DNA of 62,728 nucleotides from assembly GCA_002320815.1 (NCBI GenBank), contig DCLA01000118.1, positions 1 to 62,728 of the forward strand. Reading direction: 5' to 3'. Under the pieces are notes generated by a model, which did no database searches, had not been told where the DNA came from, and saw only the letters and a program-made list of their open reading frames with translations. Source of the stretch: Myxococcales bacterium UBA1660 (GTDB lineage: Bacteria > Myxococcota_A > Polyangia > Polyangiales > Houyiibacteriaceae). The position numbers were made by a program, and so were the translations under genes. Of this stretch, positions 1 to 7,404 are shown piece after piece (within the stretch, counting starts at the first letter, position 1; each line of letters starts with the position of its first letter).

Positions 1-15
1 GACGATCGTCCCGGG

Positions 16-999
16 TCAGCGGAAGGCGCCGACTTGGGTGCGGGGGGCGCAGACGGCTTCGATGACGTCCCAGGCGGCGGCGAGCTGCTCGGCGCTCGGT
101 GGATCGTCCCAGCGGACCCAGGCATGGCGTTCGTCGCGACCGAGGAAGGCCGCGCCGAGCTCGGGGAAGCGTTGGGCGAGCTCCGGCGCGATGGCTCCCT
201 CGGGGAGCTCCCGCGAGGCGCCGGGGTCCCCACAGTCCACGGCGAGCGGCGGCGCGTGCTTCTCCGGGTGCTCGGCGACCAGCCGGTAGCTGGTCTGCCA
301 CTGGAAGGTCGCCGTGGTGTCCCGACGGCTGAAGAGCACGGCGGAGCGGTCACCGCTCAACCGGGCGTCGGGGAGCGCGGCGTAGTGCCCGAGGAGCCGC
401 GCTTCGGCGGTCGCCACCGCGAGGGTCACTTCCAGCGCCGCCACCAGCTCCTCCGACGACTGCGGAACCCCCACCCTCGTGAGCACCACGTCGAGCTCTT
501 CGCTACGCAGGGTCCATTGGGACAGCGCGCGCAGCAGGGTCGCGCGCGTCTGCTCGTCCAGGACCCTTCGGACCGAGGCCACGTCGGGCCCCCCGATGAC
601 GTACTCCGCGTCGAAGCCGGGGTCGCCGACCACCAGATCCTGCATGCCGAAGGCCTTGCCGATCCCATGGAAGACGTGCTGCCGTCGAACGTGCAGCGCC
701 GGCCCACTCCCGCGCGCGTAGTTGGCCTGCACGCGACTGTACATGGTCGAGTTCTTCCCGCTGCTGACGATGTAGGTGTCCATGAAGACCCGCGTACCCT
801 CGCGTTCGAGCGTGAGCGTCGGCGAGGCGCGCTTCAGGATCCCCGCGTTGCCCGGGTCCACCTCGCCGCCGAAGAGGCGGGCGGCCGCTTCGAGCCTCGC
901 GACGAGCTTCTCGTGCTGGCGGCGCGAGGCCCACGCGACGCCCCAGAAGACGACGACCATGAGCAGCACGGTGCTGGCGACGACGAGGAATCCCTCCAT
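16..999 (-). CDS. Membrane-anchored hypothetical protein (tandem paralogue 1)
   Basis: This is a 327-residue protein of unknown function. One N-terminal hydrophobic segment (about residues 4-25) is followed by basic residues, which suggests an anchor with the remainder in the cytoplasm. The rest looks like one soluble alpha/beta region with no motif I recognise. It is a paralogue of the next gene: the two share the anchor-plus-domain layout and C-termini that align (AWVRWDDPPSAEQ against VVLRWTSLPTAGQ, both ending G-x-FR). The ATG start at 999 is supported by a TAGGTT hexamer six bases upstream, which overlaps the stop codon of the upstream gene. The nine-base spacing suggests co-transcription as well. 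Confidence 0.75.
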   Translation of the reverse strand: MEGFLVVASTVLLMVVVFWGVAWASRRQHEKLVARLEAAARLFGGEVDPGNAGILKRASPTLTLEREGTRVFMDTYIVSSGKNSTMYSRVQANYARGSGPALHVRRQHVFHGIGKAFGMQDLVVGDPGFDAEYVIGGPDVASVRRVLDEQTRATLLRALSQWTLRSEELDVVLTRVGVPQSSEELVAALEVTLAVATAEARLLGHYAALPDARLSGDRSAVLFSRRDTTATFQWQTSYRLVAEHPEKHAPPLAVDCGDPGASRELPEGAIAPELAQRFPELGAAFLGRDERHAWVRWDDPPSAEQLAAAWDVIEAVCAPRTQVGAFR

Positions 1000-1005
1000 G
1001 GGACG

Positions 1006-1011
1006 AACCTA
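1006..1011 (-). promoter_or_regulatory. Putative -10 element, leaderless start
   Basis: TAGGTT lies six bases before the ATG at 999, the spacing seen at several other genes here. It overlaps the TAG stop of the preceding gene, so part of the match may be coincidental. Confidence 0.3.
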
Positions 1012-1815
1012 CCGGAAGACGCCCTCGCTGGGCACCGGCGCGGCCAGCGCGCGCAGCGATTCCCAGCCCGCGCCGACCTGGCCGGCGGTGGGAAGACTCG
1101 TCCAACGCAGGACCACCACCCCGCCGCCGACCGTCAGCCGCGCCGCGCCGACCCGCCCCAGCGGCTCGAGCACCGCCGGTGATAGACCGAGCCCTCGCCC
1201 GGCCCGTCCGGCGGCGGGGCTCGCCCAATCGAGCGCGAACTCGGGGAGCCCGTCCCGGTTCATCCGGATCTCCCAGCCACCGCGACGTCGGACGAAGAGC
1301 GCGGTCACCCCGCGGGCCTCGAACCGGAGCTGGGACCCGCTGGCGTGACGGTGGGCTCCGGGCAGGTCCAGGTAGGCCCGCTCCGCGCTCGCGTCGGCGC
1401 CGGCCATCTCGGCCAGGACCTCCATGCCGGCGAGGACCGAACCAAAGAGGTCTTCCTGCGGGTAGAGGACCAGGCGCGTCTCGTCCGCGGCGACGTGGAG
1501 GCGGCCCGGTCCGATGGCCTCGGCTCGCGCTTCGTCGGCATCGGGGCGCCGAACGGAGGGGAGAAAGGAGAGCGTGAGCGAGGGATGCCGCGCCGTGATC
1601 TGGACCCGGTCGTCCCCCTTGTCGTGGACCTCGACCCGAACTCCGTGCCGCTCGACCACGAAGGCGCGCGGGTGGGCCTCGACGACCTGCTCGCCGAGTT
1701 CCCGGGTCGCGCGCTCCACGAGCTTCGAGGGGACGACCCCGGTCGACAGGCGGGTGCCGAGGTAGGCGAAGAAGCCCGAAGCCAACGCCAGCACGACTAC
1801 GCCACCGGGATCCAC
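1009..1815 (-). CDS. Membrane-anchored hypothetical protein (tandem paralogue 2)
   Basis: This 268-residue protein has an N-terminal hydrophobic anchor (about residues 5-20, GGVVVLALASGFFAYLG) and a soluble remainder without a recognised domain. It is a paralogue of the gene immediately downstream, most clearly at the C-terminus, so the pair is a tandem duplication. The GTG start at 1815 has no Shine-Dalgarno sequence but follows a TAGACT hexamer by exactly six bases, consistent with a leaderless transcript. Function is unknown. Confidence 0.75.
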   Translation of the reverse strand: MDPGGVVVLALASGFFAYLGTRLSTGVVPSKLVERATRELGEQVVEAHPRAFVVERHGVRVEVHDKGDDRVQITARHPSLTLSFLPSVRRPDADEARAEAIGPGRLHVAADETRLVLYPQEDLFGSVLAGMEVLAEMAGADASAERAYLDLPGAHRHASGSQLRFEARGVTALFVRRRGGWEIRMNRDGLPEFALDWASPAAGRAGRGLGLSPAVLEPLGRVGAARLTVGGGVVVLRWTSLPTAGQVGAGWESLRALAAPVPSEGVFR

Positions 1816-1821
1816 GAACCG

Positions 1822-1827
1822 AGTCTA
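1822..1827 (-). promoter_or_regulatory. Putative -10 element, leaderless start
   Basis: TAGACT ends six bases before the GTG at 1815; no ribosome-binding site lies between. The spacing would put the first transcribed base at or next to the start codon. Confidence 0.45.
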
Positions 1828-1934
1828 CTACCCCCGGAGGCCCAGCAGCGCGACTCCGGTCCAGGCGGGCCACCCGGGCACTCGACGCGTGGCGCGCCGG
1901 GCCCGAGAGCGGACCCGGCGCGCAGAGGGGGGGG

Positions 1935-2612
1935 TCAGGCGCCGACGCGACGCGCGCCGGTGGGCGGGGTGTAGCGGAAGGCGCTCTGGCCGAGGTCCTG
2001 GTTGAGCTGCATGCCGCGGAGGGTGAACTGGTTGGTGTTCCCCTCGTGGTCGTCGATGCGGACCTTGTGGACCACGCCGAAGGTCGCCTCGCGGGCATCC
2101 ACGAAGAGCAGGATGCGGCGCGCGTTGGGATCCTCGGCGCGGGGGCGCAGCTCGAGGACGTGGCCGCTCCAGCCGTAGCGCTCGGCGTCGAGGAGGCGAA
2201 AGCGGTAGTCCTCGAGGATCCGCGCGCGGCCGGTGAGGAAGGCGAAGCCGCTGTGGAGGCCGTCCTGGCTCACCGGGGACTTCACGTACTGGCCGACCTC
2301 GCCGTCGTCGCCGGGCTCGTAGGCCACGAGGTTCTCACCGTTGCTCACGATGACCTTGCCGTTGGGCGCATCGTAGTCGAAGCGCATCCGGCCGGCGTCG
2401 TCGAAGCGGATACGGCCGGTGGAGGTCTGGGTCCGCTGGTAGATCCGGTGGTGATACTGCTGGGTGAAGCGCGCGTTGAGGGTGTCCACGCGGTCGTAGA
2501 AGGCCTGGGCGGCCTGGGCCACGGTGCGGGAACTCGGCGGCTCCGGATCGTCCGCGTGGACGACCGTGGTCAGCAGCAGGAGCGAGAGGGCGGGGATGAG
2601 GGGTTTCTTCAT
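1935..2612 (-). CDS. lolA: Outer-membrane lipoprotein carrier protein LolA
   Basis: This 225-residue periplasmic chaperone is predicted to carry lipoproteins from the inner-membrane Lol complex to the outer membrane. A signal peptide (MKKPLIPALSLLLLTTVVHA, residues 1-20) precedes the mature protein. Residues 30-75 contain the family pattern of an early 'ARFTQQ' strand followed by 'GRIRFDDAGRMRFDYDAP', the hydrophobic half-barrel that binds lipid. The C-terminal 'GNTNQFTLRGMQLN' and 'FRYTPP' strands are also typical. The ATG at 2612 is chosen because it starts the signal peptide and has GGAG about seven bases upstream; the open frame extends further upstream but without protein-like sequence. 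It lies downstream of, and on the same strand as, the membrane kinase gene. Confidence 0.9.
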   Translation of the reverse strand: MKKPLIPALSLLLLTTVVHADDPEPPSSRTVAQAAQAFYDRVDTLNARFTQQYHHRIYQRTQTSTGRIRFDDAGRMRFDYDAPNGKVIVSNGENLVAYEPGDDGEVGQYVKSPVSQDGLHSGFAFLTGRARILEDYRFRLLDAERYGWSGHVLELRPRAEDPNARRILLFVDAREATFGVVHKVRIDDHEGNTNQFTLRGMQLNQDLGQSAFRYTPPTGARRVGA

Positions 2613-2758
2613 GGGGGGTCTCCGTCCGCCCGCGATGCGGGCACTCGATGGGACCCACCCGGTCCCCGCTCTATTCACCTCCCCCGGTCTCGCACCCCCG
2701 GCGCTTCGGCTCGCCCCCGACGCTCGCGCCGGCGCACTGGATCCCCGCTCGCCCCGCG

Positions 2759-4426
2759 TCAGCGGCGGTCGGCGCTGCGCATGCGGGTCCGACTCGGGGG
2801 CGCCATCGTCGGGCGCGCGGCCCAGCGGGAGGGCTCCAGCGGCTGGCCCACTTCGTGCGCCGCGAGCGCGGCGGCGAGCTCCCGCGCTTCGGGTCGATCG
2901 GCGGGCTCGGGCCGCAGGCAACGCATGATGAGCGCGGCCAGCTCGGGCTCCAGCCCCGCCTCGGGATCGATGGGCCGCGGGTCGGCCATGACCTTCTGCA
3001 GGCGCAGCGCGGGACCCCGGCCGCTGAACGGTCGGCGGCCGCAGGCGATCTCGTAGAGCACCACGCCCAGCGCGTAGACATCGGCGGCCGGCGTGATCTC
3101 GCCGCCTTCGATCTGCTCCGGGGCCATGTAGGCCGGAGTGCCGATCATCTGTTCGGGGTGGGTCGCCAGGAGGTCCCCGGCGCCGAAGCGCTTGGCGATC
3201 CCGAAGTCCACCAGGCGAACGTGCGGAGCGTGGCGCTGCAGCAGGATGTTGCCCGGCTTCACGTCGCGGTGGACCACGCCGGCGGCGTGGGCGTGCACCA
3301 AGGCGTCGGCGACGCGGGCACCGATGGCGGGCACGTCGACGGCGTCGAGGCGCGCCTCGTCGATGAGGGAGCGAAGCGGCACGCCCTCCACGAGCTCCAT
3401 CACGATGAAGGGGCGGCCCTCCTCGTCGACGTCGACGTGGCGAGTCTCGACGATGGCCGGATGATCGATGGACGCCGCGGCTTCGGCCTCGGAGAGGAAG
3501 CGACGGACGAGCTCGGGGTTGCCGGCGCCCTCGCGCATGACCTTCACCGCGACCTTCTCGCCGGTCGCGCGATCCTTGCCGCGGTAGACCGACCCCATGC
3601 CGCCATCGGCGAGGGTCCCCTCCACCTCCACGCGACCGCCGAGCACGGTCCCTGGACGGATAGGCACCACGTCCAACCGGCCCAGGGTCCGGGCCAGCTC
3701 GCGCGAGCGCTCACGGACCTCCGCGCGGAGTTCCTTGTTGAGCCGGTCGACCTTGGCGGCGTGGGCGCGGATCTGACCGACCTGCGACTCCACCCGGCCC
3801 TCCAGCTCACCGTTGAGGCGCTCGAGCTCCTGGCGGGCCTCGGCGAGCCGCTGCTGGGCCACGAAGGCGGCGATGGCGTCCCGGTGGCGGCCCGCGACCC
3901 CGAAGGCCGCGTAGGCGTGGCAACCGAGGAGGACCACGGCGACCAGGGGCGGCGGCCACCCGGCCACGCCGTGGAGCGCCAGGGAGAGGCCGAAGAGCAC
4001 CGGGATGGGCAGGCAGATCACGTGGAGTTGCCGAGGCGAGACCGGGAGATACGCGGTCACGAAGATCCAGCCGATGAAGACGATGTAGAAGAAGGGCGAG
4101 GCGTAGCCGCCGGTGTTCCAGGCCGCGACGCTGGACACGAGCCCGACCCCCCAGGCGATGCTGGCGGTGAGCGCGAGCGCGTGCCGGCGGGCGAACGCCG
4201 TGCGGGCCAGGAGCGACCCCAGGGCCATCCAGACCGCCCCCGCGACGCAGGGGATCGCCGCTTCCCAGCGATGCCCGGGATAGACCAGCCAGGCGCCGGG
4301 GGCCATCACCAGCGTGACCACCACCGCCGCCACCACCCCGTGGCGTAGATGCGCCAGCATCCGCTCCACGTTGTGCGCGTGGAACGCCGCCATCTCGCTG
4401 GCGCTGGGCTCGGGACCGGGCGTCAC
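2759..4426 (-). CDS. Ser/Thr protein kinase with N-terminal membrane sensor domain
   Basis: This 555-residue protein has its domains in the reverse of the usual bacterial order. About six membrane segments come first (residues 30-180), then a coiled-coil linker (about 190-250), then a complete eukaryotic-type kinase domain (about 262-520). The kinase has the glycine loop ADGGMGSVY, catalytic Lys295 (AVKVM), HRD at 386-388 (HRDVKPGN), DFG at 407-409 and MAPEQ, so it should be active. Most bacterial kinases of this type carry a single membrane segment after the kinase; here the membrane part may be the sensor. The GTG start at 4426 follows TAGGCT by six bases. An internal ATG at codon 12 is an alternative. 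No extracytoplasmic ligand domain is visible. Confidence 0.9.
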   Translation of the reverse strand: MTPGPEPSASEMAAFHAHNVERMLAHLRHGVVAAVVVTLVMAPGAWLVYPGHRWEAAIPCVAGAVWMALGSLLARTAFARRHALALTASIAWGVGLVSSVAAWNTGGYASPFFYIVFIGWIFVTAYLPVSPRQLHVICLPIPVLFGLSLALHGVAGWPPPLVAVVLLGCHAYAAFGVAGRHRDAIAAFVAQQRLAEARQELERLNGELEGRVESQVGQIRAHAAKVDRLNKELRAEVRERSRELARTLGRLDVVPIRPGTVLGGRVEVEGTLADGGMGSVYRGKDRATGEKVAVKVMREGAGNPELVRRFLSEAEAAASIDHPAIVETRHVDVDEEGRPFIVMELVEGVPLRSLIDEARLDAVDVPAIGARVADALVHAHAAGVVHRDVKPGNILLQRHAPHVRLVDFGIAKRFGAGDLLATHPEQMIGTPAYMAPEQIEGGEITPAADVYALGVVLYEIACGRRPFSGRGPALRLQKVMADPRPIDPEAGLEPELAALIMRCLRPEPADRPEARELAAALAAHEVGQPLEPSRWAARPTMAPPSRTRMRSADRR

Positions 4427-4432
4427 CGGATC

Positions 4433-4438
4433 AGCCTA
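4433..4438 (-). promoter_or_regulatory. Putative -10 element, leaderless start
   Basis: TAGGCT lies exactly six bases before the GTG start of the kinase gene, with no Shine-Dalgarno sequence in between. Confidence 0.45.
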
Positions 4439-4538
4439 GGGCCGAGAGTCCATCGTGGCTGCAAATTTCTCTGCGATCAGCATCACTCACCCGAGTGGGG
4501 GCGCTCGCTGATCCTACCGCGTCCAGCGGGAAAACGCC

Positions 4539-4967
4539 TCAGGAAAGAGGGCCCCCAACGATGGACTCCGGTCCGCGCAGACCGTTCTCGGCGCAGATGT
4601 CGGCGGCCCAGGCCAATGCGTCGTCCACCGCGCTGACCACGGTGTAGGGGAAGGGCAGCGACTGGTACCAGAGCACCAGCGAGACCGCGGCGCGGACCCA
4701 GGCCGACTGGAAGACCAGGGCCACCCCCATCGTGTAGGCCTGGAGCGCCGCTTGGTTGGCGCGGACCCACTCCAGCTGCTTGCGCCGCTGGGCGTCGCTG
4801 CGCGGGCTGGCCTCGAGGGCGTCGATGATGACCACCAGGCGCTGCCGTCGCGCCAGCTTCTCGTCGAGGAGCCGCAGGTAGTCGTCGAGCTGCGCGTCGT
4901 CCATGTCGCCGACGAAGCGCACCATCACCAGCGGAGCTCGGGAGTCGTCGAATTCGAAGTGTCCCAT
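4539..4967 (-). CDS. Small STAS/SpoIIAA-like protein
   Basis: This 142-residue soluble protein resembles the small STAS-like proteins common in myxobacteria. It opens with a strand and acidic turn (MGHFEFDDSRAPLVMVRFVG), has helices with conserved 'RRKQLEWVRAN' and a beta strand 'VVIIDAL', and contains the phrase 'SVVRMM-like' region replaced here by 'SAWVRAAVSLVLWY'. A second member of the same type is encoded at 50453-50851. Its role is unknown; relatives are thought to take part in signalling or protein-protein contact. The ATG at 4967 is chosen because the open frame upstream has no protein-like character. No convincing ribosome-binding site is visible. Confidence 0.65.
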   Translation of the reverse strand: MGHFEFDDSRAPLVMVRFVGDMDDAQLDDYLRLLDEKLARRQRLVVIIDALEASPRSDAQRRKQLEWVRANQAALQAYTMGVALVFQSAWVRAAVSLVLWYQSLPFPYTVVSAVDDALAWAADICAENGLRGPESIVGGPLS

Positions 4968-5079
4968 CGGCGGCCGAGGGAAGTCGTAGCACGTTCCGCG
5001 GCGACTGAAACCAGCGAGCCTCCCCGAGTGCGGATCCCCGATCCCGGCGACGACCCTCGTCTGCGGCGCCCAGGCCCTG

Positions 5080-5085
5080 TAGGGT
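5080..5085 (+). promoter_or_regulatory. Putative -10 element of rimK
   Basis: TAGGGT lies eight bases before the rimK ATG at 5094; no Shine-Dalgarno sequence intervenes. It would give a leader of about two bases. Confidence 0.35.
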
Positions 5086-5093
5086 CGCCGGCC

Positions 5094-6245
5094 ATGAACA
5101 TCACGGTTCTCTCGCGCGGTCCCGATCTCTACAGCACCCGCCGCCTCGTCGAGGCCGCGGAGGCGCGCGGCCATGCGGTCCAGGTCTGCGACACCCTGGA
5201 GTTCTCCATGCACCTGGAGCAGGGGCGCCCGACCCTGCGTTATCGGAACGAGCCCTTCGACCCCCCCGACGCGGTGATCCCCCGCATCGGCGCCTCGATC
5301 ACCTTCTACGGCTGCGCGGTGGTGCGGCAGTTCGAGCAGATGGGCGTCTTCACGCTGAGCGGCTCCCACGCCATCGGCGTGTCCCGGGACAAGCTGCGCT
5401 CGCTCCAGATGCTCAGCCGCTTCGCGGTGGGCATGCCCAACACCGCCTTCGTGCGCCGGCGCGATCAGGTGGAAGACGCCATCGCCCAGGTCGGTGGCGC
5501 CCCGGTGATCGTGAAGGTGCTCGAGGGCACCCAGGGCGTGGGCGTGATCCTGGCGGAGACCCAGAAGACCGCCCAGGCGATCATCGAGACCCTGCAGATG
5601 GCCAAACAGAACGTGCTGATCCAGAAGTTCGTCGCCGAGGCCGCCGGCAGCGACATCCGCGCCTTCGTGGTGGGCGGCAAGGTGGTCGCCGCCATGCGCC
5701 GCACCGCCAAGGAGGGCGAGTACCGCTCCAACGTGCACCAGGGCGGCAAGGCGAAGCGCGCGGACCTGTCGCCCGATTTCGAGAAGACGGCCATCGGCGC
5801 CGCTCAGATCATGGGCCTGCGGGTCGCCGGCGTGGACATGCTCGAAGGGGAGAACGGGCCGAAAGTGATGGAGGTGAACTCCTCGCCCGGCCTGGAGGGC
5901 ATCGAGGGCGCGACGGGCATCGACATCGCCGACACGATCATCGCGCACCTCGAGGACGAGGTGCCCTTCCCGGACCTCGACATCCGCCAGCGGCTCACCC
6001 TGCGCAGCGGCTACGGGGTGACCGAGATCGTCATCGGACCGACCTCGCCGCTCGCGAACCGCACCGTCCGCAGCGCGAACCTCTCGGCCAAGGACGTGCG
6101 CATCCTGACCATCATCCGCGACGACGAGTCCTTCCCCAACCCCAACCCCGATCGCGAGATGCTCCCCGGAGACCGGGTGCTCTGCTTCGGGAGCGCGGCG
6201 GCGATCCGGACCCTCATCCCGCCCCGCTCCATCATCCGAGGCTGA
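5094..6245 (+). CDS. rimK: RimK-type ATP-grasp glutamate ligase with C-terminal RCK_C-like domain
   Basis: This 383-residue protein is a RimK-family ATP-grasp ligase, a group that adds glutamate to the C-terminus of ribosomal protein S6 or similar acceptors. Residues 1-95 form the pre-ATP-grasp domain (DAVIPRIGASITFYG), and 100-290 the ATP-grasp core, with 'VIVKVLEGTQGVGV', the metal-binding 'VMEVNSSPGLEGIE' and 'GVDMLE'. Residues from about 305 onward resemble a TrkA_C/RCK_C domain (SPLANRTVRSANL ... PGDRVLCFGS), which normally binds small ligands in K+ transport proteins; standard RimK is about 300 residues and lacks it. The following gene, rimB, starts two bases after the stop, so the two are an operon. 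Confidence 0.9.
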   Translation: MNITVLSRGPDLYSTRRLVEAAEARGHAVQVCDTLEFSMHLEQGRPTLRYRNEPFDPPDAVIPRIGASITFYGCAVVRQFEQMGVFTLSGSHAIGVSRDKLRSLQMLSRFAVGMPNTAFVRRRDQVEDAIAQVGGAPVIVKVLEGTQGVGVILAETQKTAQAIIETLQMAKQNVLIQKFVAEAAGSDIRAFVVGGKVVAAMRRTAKEGEYRSNVHQGGKAKRADLSPDFEKTAIGAAQIMGLRVAGVDMLEGENGPKVMEVNSSPGLEGIEGATGIDIADTIIAHLEDEVPFPDLDIRQRLTLRSGYGVTEIVIGPTSPLANRTVRSANLSAKDVRILTIIRDDESFPNPNPDREMLPGDRVLCFGSAAAIRTLIPPRSIIRG

Positions 6246-6247
6246 GG

Positions 6248-6724
6248 GTGCGCCGTCGCAAGCGCGCGCCCTTCACCGTGGGGTGGCGGGAGATGGTCGC
6301 CCTCCCCGACCTCGGGGTGACCCGCATCAAGGCCAAGATCGACACCGGCGCCCGGACCTCGGCCGTCCACGCCACGCGGATCCGTCACGAGCGGGTCGAG
6401 GGCGAGCCGTGGGTGCGCTTCGTGGTGCACCCCGAGCAGCGCAGCCACGGCGTGGTCGTCGACGCGTTCGCGCCCCTGCTGGAGACCCGGGCCATCCGCA
6501 GCTCCAACGGCGAGACCCAGGAGCGGCCGGTGATCCTCACCACCGTCGCCCTCGGCGACCACCGCTGGCCCATCGAGCTCACCCTCACCGCGCGACCGCA
6601 GATGGGCTTCCGCATGCTCCTCGGGCGCACCGCGCTCCGGCGCCACGCCCTGGTCGACCCGGGGCGCTCCTATCTGGCCAGCCCCCGTCCACCGAAGATG
6701 CCGAAGATGCCGAAGCCGCGCTGA
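6248..6724 (+). CDS. rimB: RimB-like retropepsin/ATP-dependent zinc-protease family protein
   Basis: This 158-residue protein belongs to the family once called putative ATP-dependent zinc proteases (PF05618), now regarded as retropepsin-like. The active-site signature is the D-T-G-A turn in 'KAKIDTGARTSAVHA' near residue 32; 'RSSNGETQERPVI' and 'MLLGRTAL' are typical of the second half. In Pseudomonas the equivalent gene (rimB) lies beside rimK and modulates polyglutamylation of S6. The context here is the same: the GTG start at 6248 is two bases after the rimK stop. The tail contains a short PKMPKMPKPR repeat. The gene converges on the next one with only four bases between stops. Confidence 0.85.
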   Translation: MRRRKRAPFTVGWREMVALPDLGVTRIKAKIDTGARTSAVHATRIRHERVEGEPWVRFVVHPEQRSHGVVVDAFAPLLETRAIRSSNGETQERPVILTTVALGDHRWPIELTLTARPQMGFRMLLGRTALRRHALVDPGRSYLASPRPPKMPKMPKPR

Positions 6725-6728
6725 GGTC

Positions 6729-7328
6729 TCAGACCCAGGTGCACTCGTAGAGGGCGTGGGTCTCGGAGTACTCGAGCATGCGGGCCTTCACGCCCTTGCC
6801 GCCGGTGATCACCGCCATGGCGCGCAGCGCGGGGACGTTCGACGAGAGGTTGACCCGGTCGTGGAGCCCCGGCGGGAAGGTCATCCGGCTCACGGCGCTG
6901 CGGTCCCGGATCTCGTTGGCCAGGGTCGTCCCCCGCTGGAAGAGCCGGTTCATGCGCGGCCCCATCCGGAACATCCGGGTCGGACCGACCGCCTTGAGGA
7001 GCCCGCGGTAGAGCGGGTTCTTCGCGAGCTGCGTGGACCGTTCGAAGGTCCACTGCTGCATCGCCGCCTCGGTCGGGTAGTAGAGGTCGCAGACGGCGTG
7101 GAAGATCCCATCGCTCCAGGTGGCCGGGATCCACACGCCGGCCGGCGGCGGCTCGCGAACGAAGCCGGCGAGCGCATCGGGCAGGTCGTCCGCGTGGGAT
7201 GCCAGATCATGGCCGTCCATCGCCGAAAGCGCGAGGGAGGCCTTGGTCTGACACGTGGAGTAGCTCTCCAGGCCCGCGGGCAGGCCGGCGAGGTACGACG
7301 CGAGCTGGGGGAAGCGCGCCGGGTTCAT
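6729..7328 (-). CDS. Conserved hypothetical protein, myxobacterial type
   Basis: This 199-residue soluble protein has no signal peptide or membrane segment. Its pattern (N-terminal 'LPAGLESYSTCQTKASLALSAMD', a middle helix 'LYYPTEAAMQQWTFERSTQLAKN', and a C-terminal strand region) recalls small paralogous families of myxobacteria of 180-200 residues, but I cannot assign one with confidence. The ATG start at 7328 follows TATCCT by six bases with no ribosome-binding site. Function is unknown. Confidence 0.7.
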   Translation of the reverse strand: MNPARFPQLASYLAGLPAGLESYSTCQTKASLALSAMDGHDLASHADDLPDALAGFVREPPPAGVWIPATWSDGIFHAVCDLYYPTEAAMQQWTFERSTQLAKNPLYRGLLKAVGPTRMFRMGPRMNRLFQRGTTLANEIRDRSAVSRMTFPPGLHDRVNLSSNVPALRAMAVITGGKGVKARMLEYSETHALYECTWV

Positions 7329-7334
7329 GGACGC

Positions 7335-7340
7335 AGGATA
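7335..7340 (-). promoter_or_regulatory. Putative -10 element, leaderless start
   Basis: TATCCT lies exactly six bases before the ATG at 7328, close to the TATAAT consensus; no Shine-Dalgarno sequence is present. Confidence 0.5.
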
Positions 7341-7392
7341 TCCCAGTCCGCCCCGGCCACGCGAACCCGGGCCTTCGATGGGCGGGCTTTGC

Positions 7393-7398
7393 TAGGCT
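7393..7398 (+). promoter_or_regulatory. Putative -10 element, leaderless start
   Basis: TAGGCT lies six bases before the GTG at 7405, the same hexamer and spacing as at the kinase gene that starts at 4426. Confidence 0.45.
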
Positions 7399-7404
7399 CG
7401 GGGG

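Noticed and set aside
1926..1935. Run of G residues at the end of lolA as a terminator or slippage site
   Set aside because: It lies after the stop codon on the minus strand as a C run without a hairpin or T tract.
2648..4348. Long open frame (566 codons) on the plus strand opposite the membrane kinase gene
   Set aside because: Its product is rich in His, Asp and Val in a pattern typical of the reverse complement of GC-rich coding DNA, and the minus strand encodes a complete kinase.
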